64,000 bases of DNA. Origin: Prostheceraeus crozeri (Eukaryota; Platyhelminthes; Polycladida; Euryleptidae). The first letter of the stretch is position 1; each line of letters begins with the position of its first letter. Below, piece by piece: positions 40,301-52,300 of this stretch. A model generated the notes under the pieces. That model was not told where the DNA came from. It saw only the letters and a program-made list of their open reading frames with translations, and did no database searches. A program made the translations under genes and the position numbers. Where the stretch lies: positions 620,001 to 684,000 of the forward strand of contig CAJQUW010004469.1 in the NCBI GenBank assembly GCA_907163375.1. The letters run 5' to 3'.

Positions 40301-43300
40301 CAAAGAAGTTCAAATCCAGTTAAGCATTAAAAAGTGGCTACTTTATCAATGACATGAAGTTTCATGCTTCTGAAAATCATCGAGCTCAAATGATGGGTTT
40401 TATATTTGGTGGAAATGTTTTTTCTCCCACTTATCTGGAGTTCGTTGTATTACGTTTTGTCACCCTTTTACTATCTCTGAATTTACAAGAAAATCAAATA
40501 TTTAAGTCATGACAAGACTATAGACTTTTTGATTTAGCGAACAGTGTAGGAAATATCTTTATGTTACAAAATGCAGCAAGCTTCGACTGTAACAAATTCC
40601 TGAAGACCGCACAATGGCATTCCTAAAAAATGAAATTGGTTTCACCCGAAATATTGAAAAGCTTGATGAATTGATGAATTCAGTTTAAACATCTGTTTAC
40701 AAAGTCGTTTGTTGTCCATTATATTTTGACAGACATTCGACTCATTATTGCATCATTAAAAAATCACAAGTAATGCCGTTATAAAAGTACTGTTTCACAT
40801 ACTCGTTGTACACATGTTGCTTCTGAAAACTGTGTGTAATTCACACGTGACAGTTTAAGGTGTACAAGTAAATCTAAATGCGCATAGAAAATACCACTGT
40901 GGCGCAAGAGAATCTCGCATTAAGTTTTGCAAGCGCATACTTCGACAAAGCAACTGTTTTAGTTGGTGCACAGTGGTCAGTGCTAGAGATGTCCATATCT
41001 AATATATTGACATGATTCATCTGAAGTACGACAGTTGGGGATTTCAGTAAACGAATTAAGACACGACACGGTCAAAAAATAAAATTCGAAGGATCTAGGA
41101 AACGGAACATACCAAAGTTAAACAACTACCCTAGCGGAGAATCCTGTAAATAATTAGGTAATTAAAAGTTATGAACGAATGAATACAAATTAATGCTAAC
41201 TACATAGAGTAACCTACTCCAGTACAGAGTAGGGACTGAAATACAAATAAAGGCTAGTCGACTCAACTTAAGACGTGAAAGGAAATAAATTAATACTTAT
41301 AAACGATTTTATTTTTACCATTTAAGAACTAAGATCATGGACCTGACGAGAATCTAACTTAAAAATAACAAATGACGAAAATAAGAAGCCTAAGAAACCA
41401 AAATTAAGTTTGCTATGTATGGAGTCATCAGGGAGGAACCATGTGGCTGCATGAAGCAAGATTTCGGCCCCTAACCTCCAACCGATACCACATGGCGGGG
41501 CCAGGCCAACCATATCGAATGCACGACATGGAAGGTCTCTCCAAGCCTGAGGAAACATTGCAGAGCCCTTCCACATAGGACCCGATTCTGTGTTCATTAT
41601 GAGAGCAGCGGAGGGTAAAGTAAATACATGAAAATTCATTATCTATGAAAAGTATCATTGAGAAAGTAGTCAGTTTGTGACACTGGATTATCTAGAAAGT
41701 TTTGGCATGATATGAACACGCAAACCTCCCTTGCATTGGATCCTTTCGAGACTAGCATTCGATGTAAAAGGAATTCGTTATATCCGAAACCAAGTATAAA
41801 ATACAGCTCACTTCCTAGTTTAGTAACCTCCAATGTTTTATAGCTGAATTCGGTGGTCAGGTGGCATAATGGTTTAGATGAAATAAGAGTAATCTGGTGA
41901 ATATGACATCCTTAATCGACTATTGGGAATTCATTCGTCCGTACCCATACCGGTATAGTGTTTAAGTTTGCACCTTTTCTAGAAAAGACATTTGCGTCAC
42001 ATTTGCTTCGGCATTGATAGATAGAATTTATTTTATGTTGATTCATTCAAGTAATTGTTGTCGCGACTTTGCCGACTGGATTTTTCATCGTTTCCTCAAA
42101 ATATATATGCATTATATCAAATTATAATTCAGTATTCAGACTCTAGTTCCAACAAATGTGTGATGACCCGTGAGATTTTATTCAAAGCATTATTCTGAAC
42201 TACTGAATGTTATACCGCATAGGCTTCAGTCATCTTCGAAAAAATGATCAGATATCGAATCAGTGCTTGATAGAAATGAGCAAAAGTCAAGATATGCAGT
42301 CATCCAAGAGACAGAATTTCAGCCATGAACTTAACAGATTTGAGGTATTTACTTCTCTTCGAGATGTTTTGATGTCTTTAGGCATTCGGTAGCTAGTTGT
42401 TTTGTGCTCCGTATTACTTCAAATATCAGCGATCACCGAGTTGTTTTTCTCGATTTTCGACTTAGCTTTTATCCAGGAATGCAGGAAAAGGGAATTGTAA
42501 TGTATACGTCAGAGATTCAAACTAAACTATCTATCTGTTATACAACATGGAGCCGTGTACATTGAAATCTTCTAACTAAGAATTTTAAGATTTTGCGGAA
42601 TATTAAAAGGATAAATAACTTATCTCCACGAACATGGAGAAATGCAAAGCCATTATGCATGCAGATTTGAAAAATTATGTGGCTTTCTGGTTGGCGTTGA
42701 TATTATTTCTTTCTGTCAACTCCGTTTTTACAACTATGGAAGGAATCAATGTCATGGATCGCAAAACACGCTGGAGAAATGATCGCATGTGAATTGTATC
42801 TTATAAGATGTTCATAAACTTTCTTGACATTTGGAATGTTCCTATATTCTTCTTCAATATGCTTTGGGCTTGTAAGAAGAACACATTGCAAATTATGTGC
42901 GACCAGCATTCACTAGTCCTCCAATGAAAAAATGCCTAAGAAAATAGGAACAATTATGCAATCTATACAAAAATTTAGTGTATGATATGTATACATTTCA
43001 ACATCTTTGAATATCGAGGGTCTGCTTCTGCTTATATTTTGCTGTCGGGGGTTCCCATTATAGCTAGGTCCAACCAGAGACAACTCAGTTTATGCGAGCG
43101 CTTTCGAGGTCACCGACCACCATGTCCACGAGGCTTAACTATATGGCAGTCGGCGCCCATTCTGACAGACAGCTCAAACAGACAACAACGAATTTCCATC
43201 GTGTCTTCTATATGTTTGCCCATCGATCTTCCATCGTAGATTGCAATCCATAGTTGTGAAAAAATGTGTTGAAAAGTTAGAAAAAATCAATGCCTGCCAC

Positions 43301-46300
43301 GTCTTTCGAAAAAAAGTTTCAAGTGCTTTCCGAGATCTTCATGGCGAATATTCATATTCTGCGTGTGTAGCCAGGCCGGACAAAAACTAACAGCAATGTT
43401 TGTCATGTCTAAAGCAAAATTCTATGCAATATTCTATATGATGGCGATGACATCTGACAATTTTGTTTTGATGTATCCTTATATGCACAGTTTTGTATAT
43501 TGATGTGTGATTAAACCTCCTATCTACCTTGCAAAATATTGATTTATGTGTCTATTATCTCAGCACAAGCGACTCCTTTCCTCATCCAAGGTAATGTTCA
43601 AGGTAGTCGGTTAAGAGTATTATGTGTGATTTTAGTGCATTGGCCAATGTTATTTTCAACGTATTGTTATTCGGTTCGATTCACAGCTTTCAGAATGAGC
43701 TATCGTTTGACAATGACACGAGTTCTAATGCTGCCTCACTGAGAGAAAACGCCGTTAGATTAATGCATTTTAACTTCAATTGTTACGACTTAACCAAAAC
43801 TCTTTTGCGGTAGGATGCTTGTGTTGTTTATTTGGCAAGCTTTTGCTCTGGGTTGAACACTACAATTCTATTCATGAGCCATTGGCGTTAATTCGTGTGA
43901 CTTTGGTGACACTGATTCGGTATAAACTTTGGGAGAAAAGCTTTGGTTGCTGCATGACTTAGACATCACTAACCATTCTGTTTATTTATTACTGAATGCA
44001 GTCTCTTTAGTTTTCTGAATTTTCACATTTTTTGTTTGTGAGAAACGTTATTTGCGAATGTACATGTACTTGTGCTCAATACATATTTCATGTCTGTTTA
44101 TAGTATTTTGCAAAATCCATCTGAATACAGGTGCATATTGTGTTTGATATACTAGTAATATTTAAATGGCGTGTTATTTTGGTAACACGAATCAAGATTC
44201 TAAATGAATGTGAGGGAAAACTAAGATTATTGACAAATAGTATCGTTTCTTCTGTCTGATAGCAAGTTATTCGAAGAGTTTTCTCAGAAAGTGATTGACA
44301 ATACTTTAAATGCCTGCATGGATACGAAACTCGCCGCGAATTGGACACGATGCTAAATAATTGTTGTCTACTCGTTTCGTAAGAAAACTTGCTGCCTCTA
44401 TACACACCAACAATTGTCGTGAAGTTTCGATATCACAAATAAATCAGCGGCCATCATCATTTCTGATGGTTGCAAAAGCATATGGTGGTCTAAACACTCT
44501 AGTTGCCAATATCTCGCGGCGAATCCATGGCGATTTTCGTGACCTACAGGCATTGATAGTGAGCATCGGTCCAATAACTGTAGCAGCCAATTCCGATCAA
44601 TTTTCGACTGTCTTTTGCAATCTCCTCGCAAATGCTGCAGTTACTTTTGAAAGAGAATAGATAGAAGCAATTGAATAATCATACCCTCTTCCCCTGAAGT
44701 TATAAAAACGAAACAATTCACATTCTCAGTCTAAGCGAAATCATCAATTTTCTAAAGAACCGAAGAATGTTACTCGCAATGTGATGACCAGTCTGATTTT
44801 GATAAATACTGCTTTATAACAAATTACTATTCCCTTGCTACTTGACTAGCGAAACACCAGAGCACAAGTGATTTATGAATAAATTCCAATCGAATTTCGT
44901 TTGAAATTTTGGAGATGGTTTTTCAATTCGTGTCCTTGGACCATTTAAGCTTGGCACTGTAGTATTGATGTATTTCTCTGTCTCGGGTTTTGTGAAAATT
45001 CTGCAAAACTCTGCAGATCTGAACAGATGTCTGTACTGCAAAGTCATGATAGTTAAATAGTGAAAGAACGAATAATTTTCAGAGTGAGTAAGTATAAAGG
45101 TCCATTCACACAGGACGCGGCGCAGCGCATCCTCACGCGTTCAGAACTTTAGTAAAACCTAGGGACTGTTCACACAGAGGCGCGGGAACGCATAGGTTTA
45201 TTTTTGTTCTGAACGAAAATTCTGGACGCATGAGGACTCGTGGCGGGTGTGAATGGACCCTAAGAAGTTCTCCACGTCAATCGATAGTTTTTACAAACAC
45301 TGCTGCATATTTCAAATTTTTAACAAGAGAACGCAAACTGCAAAATTATATGCATATTGACTATTTTTAATTCTTTTTAGGAGCCTGATCTCATAAATTA
45401 AAAAATAATGTGAATATTTCGAGCTTGTGTATTCTATTTAGGAATATAGGCTAGACAATTTAAACATGCTGTACAATGTGCATGTATGTCCTGATGGAAA
45501 ATGTTCTCATCTGAATGAAGGAAGTGAAATGTTGCGTTTGACCGCAGCTAATCCTATTGAAGATATATGGATCACTTCAATCTCCTCAAACATCATTAAT
45601 GATCATTTTGCTAACTGACCCGAAAAGTTGGGATTTGATTTTCTTTTACAATTTTATCTGCCAATAAGTTAGGAAGCAAATAATAAAGTTACACTTTATT
45701 TCAATTATCGTCAAGGTGATGAAAAAAGCATTTTCTGGTCCTTGAACTCTCCTATCAGTAGCATTTTGATGTTCAACCATATCATAGGTAACACAGAAAT
45801 TGACTATTCAAATACAATGTCCGAGGTAGTTGCATGCCATTGTTATTTTGTTCTTTTACGCAAACTGAGTTTGAGCATCAATGATCAGTGTCACGGTAAC
45901 ACGTAAAATTTGCCATTTCCTTGATTGTTAGAGGTGATGATTTCGAATGGTAAGTTCATTGAGTATTTATTTTCTGCCATTGAATATTATGATTCTGTGG
46001 TCTTGGACAATAGAGGGCATTATCACCGACGATTACTCGAATAGTTGATTTTGTAGTAAGGATTTTAAAATGCGCAAAGGTTTGCGTTATAAGTTGGTTT
46101 TAGGACATCAATGACTGCTTGAGCTATTTGCCTTCTCTGAGTCTGCCATAGCTTAGTGATTACTGCTCCGATGCTATCTACAAGACAACGCTGCGATTTC
46201 GCCCAAATTGCAAACGTTGTTTGATCGTTATCTGACTTTACAGCTACCCTGTCATACTTAATGATTTTTCAAACGTTAAGTTAATTTTTCAGCTGTTCTC

Positions 46301-49300
46301 TTTGATACTGAGTGCTGAGAGATCCTAGATATGACGGATTAGGTTACTTTTGATAGTTACTCTATGCGGCCTATTTACCATCTGCTTAGCCACATATTGA
46401 ACTATTTTTTTAGGATGAAGTATGACAAGTATTTTATAGCAATTTCAAAAATCTGTCATTCTGCATTTCTTGGATTTAGAAAATAGTTGATAATTAACTA
46501 AGAAGTTTTCGCCTCTAACTTAATATTAAGCAATTCGTTTTGTTGCAAATAAGTTAAAATGATTTTCAAAACTGAACACTGGAAATAACTAGGCCTATAC
46601 AAGAGCGAAGCGGTGGGTCAGTATTATGGAGATACTGTAAGGAAAGGCATGATAAAGAAACGCCTAAACGTATGCGATGAATGTGAGGAAGTGTGCACTC
46701 AACAAGCACCACAGAAAGAAAGATAGCAGAAGCGGTTAACATCAGAGGCAGTTATGGACTCAAAACGTTGAACATGGACTTTCTTTTCTATATGCATTCA
46801 CGAGTTATCCGATGAAATTAATTTTTAATGAACGGAACAATATTCTATCATTTTTTCTTGATTTTGATTTTGATTTTGATTCTTGATTCAATTATGGTTC
46901 TCCCGTTTATCGCCATCACTCCAACACTCCAGAGATAAAAATTGTCTTGATTTTGGATTTTTTGCTACACAACGATAGTATCAACACATTCATCAGTCAC
47001 AACGTCTATCTAAATGAGTCTTGTCAAATATACATTCTTCCAAAATAATGTCTGCAGCACTTAAAGAGTCTTTCAGCAAATCATGTGATAAATATAATGC
47101 TCTTCAATATTTAAAATTTACCGTGATGGCGTCAGCCTAGCTCACTAAAAAATCGATCATTTATCGAAATGAAGGGCTCTTTAACAGCCCACTTAGAATG
47201 AAACTATTTCTCTCTCATCTTTATAACGATTAGAATCAGAATTGGGGTTCTTTTGATAAAACTTAGAAGGTAGCCAAACGTGTTTGATAATCGTTCTGTT
47301 TCATGAAAAACAATTAAGTGAGTTATAAACAAATGAGAAATATTTCCTTAGACTGCAAATATCTACGACAAAAACCATTTGTATATAGCTGAATGAAGCT
47401 CTAGATGAATTTTTTCAAGAGCTTTGTCGGCTATTTCCGCAGGAATTTTGGGATTAAATGAATCTTCTGAAGGTAGGTGAGTTCATCCTCTTGACTTTTC
47501 AAATGTAGTCAGAGACTTTTGGTTTGTAGTGCTACAAGCATCTGCTTAAATGTGTTATTTTTTTGCAACATCTGCTGATATCAATAGCTTCATCAGTGGC
47601 AGTGAAGTATTATTAATGTACAGTAAGGATAGCATTGAAATTCATCAAGAGGACAGAAAGAGCTGATGCAGAGCTATTAAGGCGACCACATATTTACTAC
47701 GTAGACCGCATGGATAATGCTTTGCTCTCATCCTTTAATCCTTTTTTGTCAAAATATGATTTTTCCATAAAGTCTCAGAATTCTACAATAAGGAGCGTGA
47801 AAAATTTCAGCAGCACCTCACCTGGTCATGAAAAAAGGTCAAGAAATTGTTGGACCGTTTGAAACCGTTTATGTCAGATGTACAATTTTCAACTCAAAAT
47901 ATTCAGTCATTGCTGCAAAAACTTTTTTGGCCGGTGTGCACAGAGAAGAAAATGTGATTAACGTGATTCTAATGGTACAATTCCCAATCTACCGCAGAAT
48001 GTCCTCAAACTGCGTTCGAAAAAAATGGAAGTAGCTTAATTTTTGAAAATGGTTCGTGCATAAATTGGTTAATCATGACAGCCTTTGACAATTTTGTCTT
48101 AAATTGAAGCAAAACTACTATTGCATACATACATGTATACGACAATTTGAAGCCGATAGATGAGCAAAGGAAATTTTAACCTTTTCGCATCTGTGCCCAA
48201 TGTATCATTATCAACAGTTTGATGCGACCGTTTTGGGCCGATGTTGTGAATTCCATGACTGACCGAATAAAAGAGTGAATTAATGCGATTCCAATAGTGC
48301 AATCTCAACCCCGGTCGCCCTCAAGTTGCGATGAAGAGCTTGTTTTTGGAAAAACTTTATTTTTGAAAGTAGCTCTGGCTACTTCCAAAAAAGTTCTCAA
48401 TCGGCTACTTGATTATTGACAAATTGAAACAGACTAGTCAATAAACTATTCTATTCTCAGTGGGAGCGTTTCCTGCTTATGCAGTATTACCCAAAACACA
48501 ACAGGCTTTCGATGAAAAAGCTACCAAGGATAGCTTTTTTTGGTAGTAAGCTGAATATCAAAAAAGTTCAAATTCCAAAAGAGTGCGATGCATTTCGTGC
48601 AGCTACGCTGCCATTCAGTACAACAGGCTTTATTCCGGTAAACATGCGAGTAGATAAAGGGATAAAATCCTATCGTGCTGTAACTGAAGCAACATCAGCA
48701 TCAAAAGACCTTCAGCTTTTTTCAATCAAAAGCAAATAGTGAGCGCACTTTTACTAGCGGTGCAATGAATGAATGCATCCTGTGTCGTATTGACAGAAAT
48801 CGCTTGCACATCTTAGCATCACCTGCTATCAATGAAGTGCGTACATGTACTCATCCAAATGCCATAAGATTTATCATGTCCAAATAAGATATTGTGGTTA
48901 CTGTTCGATTGAAACACGCACAGTGCAAGTATAAGTCTGCTAAAAATGTCCTAATGCTTCCTGTAAATCACATCCACAAGTCCATCGTCAATAAATGCTT
49001 AACACTCCTAAAAATCTTGTTTGACACTCTATAGAGATTGAATCACTAATGGGAATCAGAAGTTGCACATCCATTGCATATTAATAATCACTATCAATTC
49101 GTAATTAGAAGTAGCACGTGACGTTCGCTATCATGAAACTTGACTCTTCGACTCATTTGTTCAATTGAGCAGCTTACGATAGTAACATTAGTAATAGAAA
49201 ATAAATAAACAGAATGTTGTCTTCATAATGTTCATAAACTTGTGATGATGTACAATTCATCTATATTATGTCATTTTGAAGCTGCCAAGTTGTCGACAAT

Positions 49301-52300
49301 TTTTATGAAGCAACATATGTACAAAAGCTATGATCTCTAAATGAATAAATAAAGAAGTGTTTGATAAACACATAATATAAAGTCAACAAAAATTTTCGCA
49401 TTAATATTTGCACATACCATACTATTGAAATATAGGCACATAGATTAGCACATTTGTGGCAAATCTGACTAAAACCAGCACATATACTAACTAGCACATA
49501 CGTGGTGTGATCCAAAATGTCCCGGACTAGCCTAGTTGCAGCCATCTCCTGATAACGAATACTGTTCCAGCTGTTTATTTAGGTCTCTAAGACACAATAA
49601 ATATGGTTGTAGAAACATGTTTAATTCATTCTATATTTTTTGCTGATTTATTAAACTTATTACTCGAATTTCAGTATTTTTCTAAATTTATCACTCGAAA
49701 ATTATGAACATATTACTAATAAAAATTTTACCGTATTTTTCAGGAGAAAACAGCAGAAGAGAAAAACTTTTATTCCAAAAAATTCAATTTATTTTCATTT
49801 TTCTATGTATGAGCCGTTTATATTTGTCACTTTCTCCCAGCGACTTTGCAATTTCCAGAAAAGCCTCGTGAAAAGAAATCAGGTGATAAGGAATCGAAAA
49901 ACTGATTGTGAGAAGTCTTTAATTCATTTGATGTGTCAATGAAGTGTTTTCGCACGTGTTTTTAAGAAATCTGAAGAGATAGAAATTGCTTGGGGCGATG
50001 TCAGGTAAGTAAGGAGGATGGTCTAAAAAATAAAATCCGTTCTTTGTTATTGCATCGGTCGCTCCGTGACTGGTGTATATTGGAGCATTGTCGTGTTGCA
50101 GAAGTAGAGGAATGTTTCGTGGTTTTCTAATCTTCTTCCTGACATCAGACAACAAGTGCGAGTAGTACTCACTGTTCATTCGAATAGATCTGTCAGCAAA
50201 GTCAACTAGTTGAATCCATAAGGCATTCCAAAATACGGTCAGCATCAATGATCGACGATGCGACGTTCCAGATCGCATCTTCAATGGTGCGGACACGCCC
50301 GGTTTCTGATCTCTGCAGATTCTCGTTTATTGTGTGGTAGATACAAAGATATCTGTTAGAATATTGCACAAGGACTGCCCCCCCCCCATAACTTTCGTAC
50401 AGATCCAAATTCGACAGCCGCTTGACCTCTGCTTTCTTTCAATTCGGACGAGAGAAACTTCGGCACAAAACGGGAGGACAATTTTCGATACCCAAGATCT
50501 TTAACCATGCCATAACAAGAACAAACAACTAATCCGTAACTGCTTTGATAATTCACGTGCAGTTATTCTCCTGTGCGTCAATATCGATTCATCACATTCC
50601 TCAATTTGTCATCCGGTATCTCTTGTGGCCTACCAACACCTGAGTAATCCTACTCTACAAACTGTCTCCCTCTTTTGAATTCGCTGATCCAAAAGTACAC
50701 CGTTGTTCGTGATGGTGCATTACTACCATAAGCGAAGTTCAATTCATTCAAAATGTCACTACTAGTAAATTCGCGGATCATGAGAAATCGTATAGCACTT
50801 CGGTATTCGATAGCAGAAACGGTTGAAACATTCATCGTGACGACTGCACAATCAATGAACAAGCGATTGAGTTCTTGCTGAATGTGAATCACATGACATC
50901 AGTCATCGTTTAATCACGTGACAGATGTAAGACGTCATAAACAAATGCCCTTCTAATGTCTAAACGAAATCAATTTAACTAAGTAAGTTGGATAAACTGA
51001 ATACTGTTAGACAGTTAGATAAACAGATAAATTTAGAAAAATACCAAAATTCGAGTAATAAGTTTAATAAATCAGTAAAAAATATAGAATGAATTAAACA
51101 TGTTTCTACAACCATATTTATTGTGTCTTAGAGACCTAAATAAACAGCTGGAACAGTATACGTTATCAGGGGATGGCTGCAACTAGGCTAGTCTGGGACA
51201 TTTTGGATCACACCACGTAAGTCAGATACCTGCGAAATATCTACAGCTCACTGTCAAACACACAGGATGCAAAGGATAGCAGGTCATACGTACAGTGGGT
51301 GGGAGGAAAATATGTTTTGGTTTCACAAGTTAGCCAGTTACAGAGGAAACTGCTCATATCTTTACATGCCAAACATAATATACGAGATGAAATTAATATC
51401 CATGTGAAAGCATGCCAAAGCTTCGTTTTCACAAGTCGTTATGGTAATCATTTGAATATTCACATGAAAGAGAAACAATGAGGAGTCAGTTTTAATGCTG
51501 AGGGTTATTGACATCAGCAAAATGCAAAAACGACGGTGAGATTAAATAGAGAAACGGAATATGCATGTTGCTGGCGCTTGTTGTTTCGAGCTCGTCTTTG
51601 AGAATAGTTTGATTTTGTCATAGAATGTTTTGCACACAATTTATGATCACATCACTCCTTTTCATTGTTTGTAATTTTTCAGGCATAGGATTAATCAAGA
51701 GCATAGGCTTAGTGACTAATCAAATAATTGTGTGAAATTACAAAAACTTGTCATGTTCTTATACATGGTGGGCCTTTCTTAGCGACCGAAGTACCATTTC
51801 CTCCAATGAGATCGGTAATTTGATTTTACAGTGTACTTACTTGCATAGTTTTTGTAAACAAATTAGTTGAGGAGCGGTTTTAGTAGCCTATTGGATAGCA
51901 TTTCAATAAACTTATAAAAACTATATTATAGATAAAACTATTCAGAATAAAATAATAGGCATAAAATATAAATAATATAGACAGACAAAGATTACTGCCC
52001 GCACGTATTGGCTTAAAGTTCATCCTGTTGCATAACAATATCGTTAATTCTTTTAGACCTTATTTATATTTTTTGTATTATTTATATATTATATCATTTT
52101 TTTATTCCATTACATTTCCATAGGTCATTTTGCTAATTTAGATTCAAATTCAAAATTGCCTCTAATTTCACATGAATTATTTCTTGGTCTTGGACTTTTA
52201 ATATTTTGGAATTAACCAATATTTCGATTTTCTTCATCCGGGATAAAACAATGAGTGAAATCAGATCAGTGCATGCACAGCTTGCTGTTGAACACAGTTA

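Noticed and set aside
41322-41833. Minus-strand frames as a gene or element
   Set aside because: Overlapping frames over a slightly GC-richer patch, but no family motif could be recognised.
44361-44660. Coding exon with the 99-residue frame (PSSFLMVAKAYGG...)
   Set aside because: No recognisable domain and no phase-compatible splice sites around it that fit the host gene.
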